From the NCBI GenBank assembly GCA_030248195.1, contig JASAND010028355.1, forward strand, positions 1 through 64,000: a stretch of 64,000 bases of DNA, written 5' to 3'. Of this stretch, positions 42,765-55,500 are shown in pieces. This stretch comes from Trissonchulus latispiculum. Taxonomy: Eukaryota; Nematoda; Enoplea; Enoplida; Ironidae. The notes beneath the pieces are model-generated. The model worked only from the letters and a program-made list of their open reading frames with translations, did no database searches and had not been told where the DNA came from. Numbering within the stretch: position 1 is the first letter of the stretch; each line of letters begins with the position of its first letter. Both the position numbers and the translations under genes were made by a program.

Positions 42765-43259
42765 TGTTCTGTCCTCACTTAGAGATAAGGCAGCTCTTAA
42801 CGCAACTAACGGTATATCATACGATACCAGCAAAAACTAAAGCAGTAGTTCAAAACTAGATTTAAGATGCATTCTTATAAGGCTTCATATTCGTCAACAT
42901 TTTACTCAAATGCTCATGTACACAGCAAACACCAGCTATCATAAGCAAGCTGATTCAAATTAATTATAGTTCAATATATACTTGAACTGATATTTGAATA
43001 AAATATGGATGAATAACAGCCGTTATATTGTGCAGTCATTTGCAAATTTAATTTCAGCTCACTAAGTATATATGTCTATCTGGAGTGCAGTTTATGTGAT
43101 GGCAGTTTTCGGCTAATTGATTAGGTGACTGAGTGGCGAGAACTAATCAGTGTTTAGTTTTCAATCTGCTCCGCCGCAAGTGCTAATGTTATTTGCTTTC
43201 AAGCGCACAAGACTATTAGAAAACAGTTGTGTTCTCAAATACGCAAAATGAACAAGTAT

Positions 43260-43574
43260 TCATTCAAATCCACTAGTTTTCAAAGATTCAGAAGACAGCT
43301 GATAGTCAAACTCTTCTAATTCTGTAATATGAACATTCTCTGGAAACTGTTCAGGAAATATTTGATAGTCGGACTCGTGCTCGCTAACATCCATTTTATG
43401 GTCTTCTGCCAAATCATCAAAAAGAGTACAGCCTAGCTGTTCTCCAAGAAATATAAAAAAGAAGGCTAAGAGCTCAAGGACGCCTAGCGATGAAATTCCA
43501 AACCATATCGTTGATGCTCCTGCTAGGTCTGATAGCAAGTGAAGCAGAGGATACAATTCACCCTCGACCATTAC
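43260..43574 (-). CDS. DEG/ENaC last exon (TM2 and tail)
   Basis: After a TATTTCAG acceptor the frame reads into LLSDLAGASTIWFGISSL and LELLAFFFIFLGEQL. LL.D.aG...iw.GiS...ilEl is the TM2 signature of the family, and G-x-S is the pore filter. The tail is acidic. Stop TGA at 43260-43262. Confidence 0.9.
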   Translation of the reverse strand, partial: VMVEGELYPLLHLLSDLAGASTIWFGISSLGVLELLAFFFIFLGEQLGCTLFDDLAEDHKMDVSEHESDYQIFPEQFPENVHITELEEFDYQLSSESLKTSGFE

Positions 43575-46500
43575 CTGAAATAGTGTTCAACTATTCTCTT
43601 AACTACATCTTAATACAAATTTCTTGTTTATCCAGAGTATATCGATGATTCGATACTTATGTAATGGAGAAGCCCGGGAGTTAAACCACGGTGCTACCAC
43701 CACTACAAAGGACTGGCGCGATGTGCGATGTAACACTCTTTTAGATCCCGGACGAGCCTCGCCAATTGTGGGGGATATGAATCTTTGGGGGACGCCGGAC
43801 TGCTAGAAGGTATTACGCAATCCAAATTGATATAAGTAAATTCCCGTGCTCAGTCTTTTACACAACAGTAATGAAACAATTTACATGAAGCTTTAACTTT
43901 ACGGTGATTAAGAGAAAATAAATGTTTACAAATTTTAGCCTAATTTCAAACCATAAAGATAGCGCTTCACTAAAAATACACATTTTCGCATCCGAAAATA
44001 CTTAGTAAATACCAGCCACTTCAGGAGAAAACTAATTAACGATTTAAGGGGTTTAAAAGCAATTTTGGGAAATTTTAAGGAAAAATCACGAAACAGGTCA
44101 ATAAAGCAAAACTGACGGGGAGGTAAGCGGTTACCGCTACTACCTACACTACACTTAAAGTCCTTTTGGTGATTCAAAGGTAGTGTCTCATTTGCGCGCA
44201 CGAATACAAGATTTAATTTAGATCAATCCCGTTTGCGCGCACAAGTGTTAAATATGATTAGTCTGACTCTATGTTAAAGAGTGCCGTTTGCGCGCAGTTC
44301 CTGTTTGCGCGCACGTCCCACTGGAGCGCAATTCTAATTTGGGTTTTATTGAATTTAGAGTACAAGATACCAGGGATGGAAACTGGGTCATGGGTCATTG
44401 GGTCATGGGTCGTTTGGGTCGCCATTTTTGCTTGGGTCACTGGGTCTTGGGTCACTGATTTTGTGAAGCCGTTGGGTCAGTATGGGTCTGGGTCAGTCTT
44501 CCTGTGGGTCACTTTGGGTCTGGGTCAGCAAATTTTAGTGGGTCATTTTGGGTTTGGGTCACAGGGTTTTGCTAAGTCTTTAAAGTAAGCTTCCGGTTTC
44601 AATTTTTGTGGTGGAAATTAGCCAATTTTAAAATAAAACCCAGTGTTTTAAAAAAATTTTGCGCCTTCGGCGCGATCACTAACAATTTTTTTTTAAATTT
44701 AGCACTCGCTTCCCAGAAATCAGTAGTTAAGTGTGACTTGCCTTGCCATGCCATTCTATTTCAGTGGGTTCAAATGGTAAAAGCCACGTACCAAGGTGGA
44801 CGTATTTCTATCGATTTTAAAATTTACAATTCATAACAAGATAAGCTTTGAAATCTTGATAGGACCCTTAGCTTTTACCAGTGAACTTGAATGATCAACT
44901 TTATATGCTACAAACTTTCCACCGGCATAGGTGTTTTGTAAAAAAACAAACTGTCGACCTAGTTTCACAAAAAGGGGAATGTACTTGTTCTTGCCTCTTT
45001 TCAAAAATTATGAAATTTACTGTGTTTTCAAATTACTGCAGAAAAGGCCAATCACGTTTAGGTAAAGTCAGTCTGGGTAACGTTATTTTATTGGGTCATT
45101 TGGGTTTGGGTTACAAAAATTCTTGGGTCAGTTGGGTCTGGGTCACGAAAACGTTTGGGTCATTTGGGTCTGGGTCACCAAATTTTAAAAAATTTATGGG
45201 TCGCTTTGGGTCTGGGTCAAATTTGCGTTTGGGTCGAGTGGGTCATGGGTCAAAAAAAGTGACCCAGTTTCCATCCCTGCAAGATACGTCTTTCCCCGAA
45301 GAACCTTGTTTCCCCGATTTACCATTTTCATTTTCATAGCTAGAAACTGACTATCAATATGAATGTACATTGAACTCTCCAGTACTGCGCGCAAACAAAA
45401 CTGCCGTAAGGTCAAAAGAATAGTAGAGGTCAAATTGGTTTACGCGCAAACGGGACTTGCGGGCAAATGGAACACATTGAAGCCTTGTAAAATGCGTGCA
45501 ATTGAAAGTGACTACGCGCAAATGAGACGTGCGCGCAAATGGGAGTGAATCGATTCAAAAACTGGTCTGCAGGTAATGAGAGTTAAACAAATAATGCGAA
45601 ATAGCAAATGAAACATACTTCATAGTTTGTGTGGCGATATTTGATGCGCAGCACAACACTGTCTCGTAGAAATAAAGCATGACATCTAAAATATAGTAAT
45701 ATCTGCTTTCCCTACAGCTTAAAGACAACGTAATGGGCTGGCCGTTTTAAGTGGAAAGGACAATCCTTAACGAATCTGAGTAACAAATTAGATTACGACC
45801 AAATAAGGCGATTACATACTCACTCCTTTGATTGACATCTGGAGTTGTGTGACATGATCCAATCTGCATGCGTTGTTACTGTAGAAAACACAGTGTCTTT
45901 GCAAGCATCTTTGCAGTTACAAAGTTCATCGACATTAGAATCAGCTCGCAAGTTTTGATTGCATGTATAGCTTGCAACACTTGCACAAGCTGGTAAAATA
46001 GTTCCGTTCCGGGACTTAACTCCTGGTATTCTATCAGCACAACCACAAATCTTCACGGCAAAGTGGTGTAAACATATTTGTTCGCAGGATACAGCTTCAT
46101 ACCGCTGCGGTAATTCAATATCATATTCATCTGGATAAGACGTCGTGCAGCTTCCTGCAAAATCAAGAAAAAGTAATCACAATGACGTGTAGAAGCGGAT
46201 CACAGCTTCATGATCAGCACAGTCGGCTAATGGGACGAAATCTCCGATCCCATCCCATCCCACCAGATTTTCAAATTCACCGTCCCATCCCATCCCATTT
46301 GTCCGAACTTGCTCTCACAAATCCCACATAATCCCACTTGCAGTATTTGACACTACAATCGCTGTAGCATTGAAATTTTAATATTGGCATAGGGTCTTTA
46401 GGTGGTGGCATCCTTTTGTGAGGGGAATTTATAAGTTTATAATCAGTAAATACGAAAAAAGCAAAATTTGCCAAAAACCGGCAATTTTTGTTGACATACC

Positions 46501-49500
46501 AACTAAATATAGAACCATCAAACATTGGCTATCGATTTCTCAAAACTATAGAATTTCATTTTGTGCCATGATATGAAGGCCATGTGGATCGAGGGAAACT
46601 TTATGGACTTGATCACCAGGTCTTAATACTCCAGAAAATCCGCCAAATGTGCGATGATACAAAATTTTGCAACTTCGCATTGAGTATTCTCGCAGCTGGT
46701 GAAGTTCAAGTCAAGACAAGTCCCTCCGCAATACTGCGAATTTTCATTCTGCCAAAGCTTACGCGAATGCATGGGGTAGTTTTTAGAAATTGATGTTTAA
46801 AACAAAATAGGCGCAGTTTTGTCAAATGGGTGTTTCGGCCAAATCACTAGCTTACAGCAACGAACTCCAGCTAATAGGCATTAATAAAATGTGCAATTAG
46901 ATTGTATAAATTGAGTGGCTGAATCGATTGAGTATGAAAATTCTCCGTTAAGATTTGACAGTAATTTTGACAAAACTGATTTCCTCAAAAATGGCTATTT
47001 TTGACCTCGAAAATTATCTTTGGCTTAAGGAGACCCAGTTGACTGGCGAACATTTGTTTAATTGGCTGCAGAAAGCTCGTACTCGCTCATATTCAAATTG
47101 CACACAGTTGATGGCTCGAACTTAAGGAGAACTGAACGAAACAACTCAAATTTTAATTTGAAATGCAGGTCATAATGTGGTTAGTTTGAGAACGAACGTT
47201 TCATAGCGCACTGAGAGAATAGTGGCAAAAACCAAAGATTTATATCTTTTCACCAAAAACTGCTGGATTGGTCCCAGAATGCTAAAACTTGAAAGTTCCA
47301 TATTTGAAAAGTTTCATCAACTTTCATCATAAATATTGGAGCCTGTAAGATAACATTTACACAAAGTGATACCAGCACCTTAAACAGCTCCATGCTTTGC
47401 TTTGCTGGTAGTCATCAAAACGCCAATCATGAAATTGAAACGACATGTTTATGCGAAATTTACCAAAATATTGCACTTTTTCAAAATTCGGAAACTGTGC
47501 TTGAAGGCATTGCAAGGCAAAATGATCCCACAAAATCCCACTGATCCCACATGGGATGAGTTTTCAATCCCATCCCATCCCATCCCATGGGATCCCATCC
47601 CAGATGCCAACACTGTGATCAGGTATATTTAGCCTAAAACTTTTAATTTTACAGTCTCGCATAAAAATGAACAAATTTGTAGTGACATATGAAATGTGGT
47701 ACCATTCATTCTTTTAATTTCTTCGGGCACTACCAATAGTAAGCTATGTATGCCTGTAGGAAGATTAATGCCATAGACTTCTGGTATTGGATAAGTTTCT
47801 TCTAAATGAACTTGAACTCTAATGCCAGAAGAAACTGTTGTAAACAAATATTCCGACTGATTGCTGGTAATGTGTAAATCCAAAACCTTCTGATGAGTAA
47901 ATATGAGATCTAAATACAAATCTGCCTTCAAGCGTCAGCTAAAACAATACGGACCTCTGTCGTGCATTACGAAGAAAAGAAACTTTATATAAAAATAAGA
48001 GAAAAGTGCAAACTATTGCGATTCAATCTTGTAACCAAAACCTTTAGTAACCTTAGAATTTAACTACAATTTCAAGCCTGATTGCAATTATTGTTAGTGC
48101 TCAAATAAATGTGACTGAGTTAAATCGCTTTTATGCCAGTTTTCCAAGATGTGGTAGCAGAGCTTTTATGCTGCACTGCCTACTCTGCATGAACATTTTT
48201 GTAGTAACTCTCAGTTAGTTCATCCTGCCATGCCTAATCCTGGGCGAAGATTGATCAACTTCGCCCAGGATTAGGCCCATTATCATCCAAGGTTGGAGAA
48301 AGCCAGAGAAAAGAGTCACTCCTACTTGACAACACCCTACCTAAACAGGTCCTTAATAGTCTAGGGGAACAAAACTGTGAAAGGGTATGGACTGTCGCAT
48401 CCATGCGAGAACACCTGAAAAAACTTTTGCAAGCTAGGGAAACCGCAGACAGACAGACAAAAGCAACAAATTCATACAAACCTAGAGATAACTATCACCA
48501 CTATAACAGTGTTAAAAGAACCAATAAATCCACCGTAGAAGCTCTAACGTTCATGAGAAAAGAACAGAACTCAAAGGGAAAAACTGTGCCTACTGCAAAG
48601 CTAATCACTAAAGTGATGAATGTTGAAAATACCCAACAATATTAGCCGTAAGGTTCTATTTCTTTAAAGATTAAAATAGTCGGATTAAAAGGATTAAAAA
48701 TCAGCCGGATTAAAATTTTAATGTCTATTTCTTTAATGCAGGATTAAACGGATTAAAAGGATTAAAATTAACTCGTTTAATCCGACCATTTTTAATCCGC
48801 GGATTAAACCAGTTGGGTTACCATTAATCCCAAAAAAACAAATTAAAGGTTGTTAATGCAGGCGGAGGATTAAACGGATTAAAATTAATCTTTTAAGAAA
48901 CAGCGATTAAGCAGGTTGGATTAAAATTAACTCGTGGGTTTGGAATCCGAAGGTGAATAAAGAAACGGATTAGATAAAATTTTAATCCTAGGTGCATTAA
49001 GGTGGGCTTTTGTGCAGTGCTTTAACGGTGATTTTTTTAATCGCTATAACTTACGTAATCTTGGGAGTTGGAAAGAGTTACCGTTTAATCCTTCGTATCT
49101 GGACATTCACATGGGCTTACAAAACTGGCAAAATTAGTAAAAAACTAAAGAAATTTTCTGACATGCTGACATCTAACAGGATGAATATAGACAAAACATT
49201 TTTGAACATCGATTTCTCAAAACTTGAAAATGGCAACTATATGAAGGACATATATGCCGAGGCCATTAAACGGATTAAAATTAATCTTTTTAGCCCAAAC
49301 CAAGAAAAACGTCCCTCCGCAGAAGCGAATTTCAACTCCGCCAAACACCCGGAACCGGCGGGTTAAGAAATCGAGTCGAAACAAAATAATTGCAGTTTTG
49401 CCAAAATGGTTTTTTGGCCATATCTCAAGCTTAAAACATTAACTTCCGGCTAATAGGCATTCATGAAATGCGCATTCGGACGCTGTATCGAATGACTATA

Positions 49501-52500
49501 ATAGCCAATTTTGAATCCTTAAGATGTGGCAGTAATTTTGAAAAAACTGATTTCGTTGAAAATGACCATTTTTTGACCCTAAACACAGTTTTTTGCTTAT
49601 ACTGACTTAACCACTGGAGATAGCTCAAAGGCTGTAAAAGCAAAAATGTTCATTTTCGTGTCCTCTTTCCAGCCATAACAACCAATCTCGTGTCTGGTCT
49701 ACCTACTGGAAGCCTAAGGCTAAAAACCAAAACTTTCCTATCTTTTGGCCTAAAAGTACGGGACTGGTCCCACAATGTTAAAGAGCACGGAAATAGGTTA
49801 TTTCGCAAGTTTTAGCTATTTACGTAAAGGATTAAAGCCGTATGTGTCAAAAATACCCGAAAGGAAACCAGCACCTTAAAGAAATAGGATTAAATTTAAT
49901 CCGTTTAACTCGTTTAACTCGTTGGGTTAAATTTTAATCCGTTTAATCCGAGGTGCTATTTCTTTAATGCGCATTAATTTTAATCTAACCCGTTTAATCT
50001 TTAAAGAAGTAAGGCCTAAGACAATAACGAAGAGAATCAAATTTGAGGAAGATCAATATCAGGTTCAGTGGCCATTTAAGGGGGGGTCGCTTTGGGTTAA
50101 AATCGATAGTCACGGATTTCGCTCATTTTCACACACAAAATAGGTACATATGTTCTCAAAAACAAGACAAAACATTAGAGTTCGAAACCAAACAGTGACA
50201 GAGATATTCAGCTATAAAGTTGGAAAACTTGAAAATCACTGAGATTTGCCCTCCAAGGTCATTTTGCGACAGAACGATAACGAAATTTGGGTCAACTAAT
50301 ATGGCAAATTAATTCTGTGGGTTGGCTAATATTTTAATGCTAAAACGACTCCGTAATATCCAGCCAGTCGTTCACAGTACATTCTTCAATTGTGAACTGA
50401 GCCTTTTTCAGCTAACTGTGCCCTCAAACTTTAACTTGCTCTAACTTTCAGATACTACATTTCGGACACATTGTTCTATTAGAAAAGTTGTTCAGCTCAT
50501 CAGTAGCTATCGAATGATACCCAATTTGTCTATATTTTGGAAATTTCAAAAATTGACTTTTGTGACCTATCAGAGATCAAAGGAGCCGACAAGTCAGAAA
50601 ACTTCTTCCTTGAAGCATTTGCCTTTACCATAATGTCAGACAGGCATTGAGAGTTTTATGTGCCAATTTTGGTGACTTTCGAGTGGGTAACGAGGGAAAA
50701 ATTATTAAAAAAACGTAAAAATTGTGCAAAATGCTGATTTTTGGAAAAAATTAGCACATTTTGTGGCACGTTTTTTGAGAGCACTACAAACGGTAGAAAT
50801 TTGCAACTACTGTCAAAAGAATTCTGTGTATGCGTAGAGTGCAACTATCTATAAGCGATTTCTGTAGCTTTAGCCAATCGTGCAGGAGAGGCGAAAATGT
50901 TTTGCTGGTCCTGTTTTTCGTGGTGCTAAAAGCACCAATTTTACGAAATTTTGTCTTTGAAAAATCGCCAAAAATCCGACACTCAACCGAATTGTACCAC
51001 AAGGGTTATTTGCACTCTCTAATATGTCCTTAACATGTACAGCTAGGTTGTAGCGCTGTACCTTGCATACAGCGTAAAATTTTTCTGCCACAAACTTTTT
51101 AACCTAACTTTTTCATTTTCCTATGTTTAACACAGGTCGAGGTCACCTTTGAAGGGCTCTACAGCACAATAGAAGCAATATTACGCAAAACGCTGTTGTC
51201 TTGTTTTGAGGACCCATTGGGACTACAAAATATGTGAAAATGAGCAAAATCGGAGATGGTCGAAAAATCGACCAAAAAGCGATCCCCCTCCTCCTTAATA
51301 GGAATGAAAGTAGTCCTCCAGAAAACTATGAGCTAGCTATGGGCCGTCTCAGATCATTATTGAGAAAACTGAACATGGTAGCAGAGCAATGGACTCTATC
51401 TCATTATTTCATTTCGTGAAGGTTAGAGGGCCTCGGACGATGCAAGAAGAATACAAACAAGAAGAAGTAGTTTATTAGCTTCCACTCTTGAAGAAGCAGA
51501 CTTCGCGGTTCTACAACAGTCCTACAGTCCTACAACCTGAAGCAGTATTATTTTGCTGAAATAATGGAGACTTGGTTCGTTGAACCAGAGCCAGATGTGA
51601 AGTGGATAACGCCAAACAAAGTAAAGAAGTTTTTGCTCAATTGTACTTCCCTGTCAAAAGAAGCAGTAAAGAAAGATACTTCAAACCAGAAACTAAAGTG
51701 AGATTGGCTCTCTAGAGAGTGGGATGCGAGCTCAAAGATGGTGCCAGAATGTCATTTCTGGCGCTAGCAGCATGGCGGATCCACAAAAGAAACTAGAAAA
51801 ATTGTAGATAATAGAGAACATTGAAAAATGAACAATTATTTTTCCGCTGCCGACGGAGTGTCGCGATTGGCGATAAGTTTATAGCAGAAAAAAGAGATTT
51901 AATACACTACTATGAGTGGTTACGAAACTACGATGTAAAGTTTGTGTTATTAAAGCTACTTTTATTCTGCACAATTCTGCACAGATATGTGCCTCATAGG
52001 AACAATGTAACAACGAAGTTGAACATATTACGTAAAGCATCTGGTGATATATAATATATCACATATACTAAGGTTTAACATACTGCAGTACATTTACATA
52101 GATTAGTAATATAGACTACTTCGGTCCTCCGCATGCCAAAACAACATCCAATCCCAGAAAGATGTGGACATGTTTGCTGATGCTGACATGCATGGTAACC
52201 AGAGCCATTCACTTGGAACTCATGGGTTCAACGACTACAGAAGATTTTTTTAGGTCTGAGAAAATTTCTAGTGAGACGTGGTCTACCAAAGCTCATAGTG
52301 CCGGACAATGCTGCTCATTTAAAGCTTGCTGAAAAGGCAGTTGCAGAAGTATGGAAATCTATTGTGCGGGGCAGAGATATTGAAAACTTTACGGAAAACA
52401 CAGGGATTAAGTGGAAATTCATAACAGAGTATTCTCCCTGGAGCGGTGGCTTCTATGAAAGGATGATAGGACACGTGAAGACAGCTCTAAGAAAAACACT

Positions 52501-55500
52501 TGGTAAATCTTCTTTGAATTAGCAACAGCTGTGGACAGTACTAACCGAAGTAGAAGCGGTAGTGAACTCTAGACCATTGGCCAATCACGGGAATGAACTG
52601 ACGTGCGAAAGTGTGCTCACCCCTGCACATTTTCTCAGTTTGAATCCTCGAATTGGTTTTCTTCAGATTGATGTGGAGAATTTGAATGATCCAGACTTCC
52701 AGATTCGACAAATGCGAAAGAAAGGTTAATTGTAATGGAAAGAGAATTGGAAAAGGGGTCAACATCATAAATTAACACGGGGTCCGATTCTGGGGGGGTC
52801 TACCCCGACCTCGGCGAGGGGTCACCCCTGAAAAATCCGAAATTTTATAGGGGTCTGCCCCGAAATTAGCAAACATTGCGAAATTTTAACGTTTTGACCA
52901 AAAATTAGTAAAACATGACAATACTTAGCGATTTTTAATCACGTTTTTCAAAAATCGCTAAAAATTTGCTAAAAAGGTTACCAATTTTGAGTGAAAATCG
53001 CAGAGGGGTCTGCCCTTTTTTGCTTTCTGGCCGAGAGGGTCTGCCTTTTTTCCTTTTCGCTGAGGGGGTCTACCCGTTTTTTGTAGGTCTGTGGGGTCTG
53101 CACCCCCCCATTCCTCCCCCACGTTATCCTATAGTCAACATAGGCTGAACTCTTTCTGGATTATATGGAGATCAGAATACCTTTATTGCCTCAGAGAAAG
53201 ATCAAATAACAACTTATCTCAACCACGAACGACAGTCAAGCAATATCCAAAAGTGGGAGATATTGTGATCGCAAACGACATGGGACCAAGAACTAAATGG
53301 AAATTAGCAAAAATTGTTGAACCAATAATCAGTCTTGATGGGCAATATCGAGCTGCAAAATTACGGCTGTCGTCAAAGAGGGTGATTCAGCGACCCATCA
53401 ATTTGCTTTATCCTTTGGAAGTAGAAGGAGAAAGTTTCAAGGATTAAGAAGTTATCGAGCAGGCTCCTCCAGAAAGCCCGGTGCAACAAACTCCACAGCA
53501 ACGTTCGTGAAGCAGAATCAGACTTGGCACAGTCGTTGACGACATTTCTAGTCAGATGGATACATTTCAGAAGGACAGCGAACAACAACTACAACTACAA
53601 CAGAGAATAAATGAGAAGAGATTGGTAATAACGACGAAAACCGCAACCGCATTGTCAGGAAAGGCCAATCTCCCAAGAACCAACTTGCACTGCCCCGTCC
53701 TCATCTCCAATCCTTCTTCGAGACACGATTCCTTTACAAACTAGCTGCTCATCCATTGGCAGCACAAACGACAATGGGATACAAAGATCCGAAACTCCCA
53801 TCGGTAGTAAAACCGCACGTGTCATTCCATTATCATCCCCTTCCACTTGTAGTAAAACCACAGGTGTCATTCCATCATCATCACCTTCTCTGCCACTGGA
53901 AAGAACAGGAAAGGCTCTGCCAAAACGCAAGGCAGCAATGAAGAGCGAATTGAAGACAAGCGACATTCTAAACTTTGAAGAAAGCACAAACTGACGCTCC
54001 GCGGAATGTCCTGCATTACGAAGAAAAGAAACATTATATAAAAATAAGAGAAAAGTGCAAACTATTGCGATTTAGTCCTGTAACCAAAACCCTTAGGAAC
54101 TTTAGAATTTAACTACAATTTCAAGCCTGATTGCAATTGTTGTCAGTGTTCAAGTAAATGTGACTGAGTTAAGTCGCTTTTATGCCAGTTTTCCAAGATA
54201 ACCTCATGCGACTGTAAAAAGGTTGCTTGTAGCTGCTTCTATTGTGCGCTGTCCAATTTACTGACTATGCTGCTACTTTGGATGTTGTTACATAATATCA
54301 ATACTGTTGTGGAATCGTTCTTGTTTCATTTTAGTTACTAATTTAGGGCCTGCTAATGCTTTCTGATTAGTGATAGCAAATAGCAATATGCATGACAAGA
54401 AATAATAAATAATAATAAATATACCTTTTTCACTGTGGTTAATGAACCTGTCGGGGTTATACAAGGTGTAACAGAATCCATACTGTCTATTTCTCAAAAT
54501 ACTAAAGTCCTTTGCTGAAAAACAAGCCGTTTTTACAACAGATTATTTGTAAGTATACGTGTGCTGGGGGTTGGGCTAGGATAATTTGAGCTGATACCTC
54601 ATCTTTGATCACAAAATTTGGACAATTCTGGTTTTACAGCCACCTCAGACTGCCGGTTTAGTCTTCTGTGGTGGTCAAAGTCCGCCTCCTTCAGATGACT
54701 GTATAAGTCTGTAAGATATTATAGTTCTGTTCGAACGTATAGTTTATATTATTATAGTTTCAATCATTTGTACTAAGATTTCAATTAGAAAATCAGATGG
54801 GCATGGATACAAAAATTATGTAGACAACCTTTCTTTGTATGAAAACTATAAACTTTAGATAGAGCTTTCCACTTCAGGAAACTAACATCACCAATAGAAC
54901 TGTACAGAGAGCACCAATGATATAGATGTTATGTGCTCTTCTCTCCTGGCTCCGTGGTGTAGTGGTTGCAGTGCGGGAGGTCCGTGGTTGCGGAGCCAAA
55001 TGTTTACAGAACTAACAAAATGAACTGAACATACATTAATATGAAACCATAGCCTACCATCAAAAATTAGCTAATTTTAGCTGAAGACAAACTTTATAAA
55101 TTAAGTTGTATTGTGTATTTCACAGTCACCGTCAGTTTAGAAAGCCATTATTCACAGAAGTTTGGGTAAAAAGTTAACCTGAACAAGGAATTCCGCAGAA
55201 TGAACAGGACATAATGAACTGTTCACGAAGGTTCGCTTCGTCCTCTTTCGTCAATGTTACGTTAGCCATCATTCTGTTAACTGTTTCCTTTCCTGCACTT
55301 ATAATTGATGACTCATCCTTTACCCTACTAGTTATGGCCTCAGTCATTTTGGATAAAGTCTGAAAAAGACGAACGTAAAGGAGTTCACAGCCACAAGCCA
55401 TGTAGTTTTGGCAATAGCTAAAATATGTAGCAATTTACTATCTCAGCGCCAATCAACCTACACACAAAATTTCAGGGAAGCAACGAGCACAATATTTACC

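Larger units (their letters stand above)
39776..42896 (-). mobile_element. Internally deleted Ty3/gypsy element
   Basis: LTRs at 39776-39905 (3' in element sense) and 42765-42896 (5') are about 130 bp, begin TG and end CA. The 5-bp duplication ACATT is exact at 39771-39775 and 42897-42901. A polypurine tract (AAGGGAGGAAAAGAAA on the minus strand) abuts the 3' LTR, and a TGG candidate primer site lies just inside the 5' LTR. At 3.1 kb it is far shorter than a full gypsy element. It sits just downstream of the receptor gene. Confidence 0.92.
47958..54200 (+). mobile_element. BEL/Pao LTR retrotransposon in a DEG/ENaC intron
   Basis: LTRs of 194 bp at 47958-48151 and 54007-54200 start TGTC and are about 93% alike by eye. 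An exact 5-bp duplication ACCTC flanks it (47953-47957, 54201-54205). TGGTAGCAGAGC directly after the 5' LTR is the primer site. The coding region is decayed and interrupted by elements at 48654-50008, 50080-51294 and about 52779-53135. It lies antisense to the channel gene. Confidence 0.92.

Noticed and set aside
54948..54997. Functional tRNA gene
   Set aside because: Only 50 nt with no anticodon arm and a poor B box, although the acceptor-like stem is perfect.
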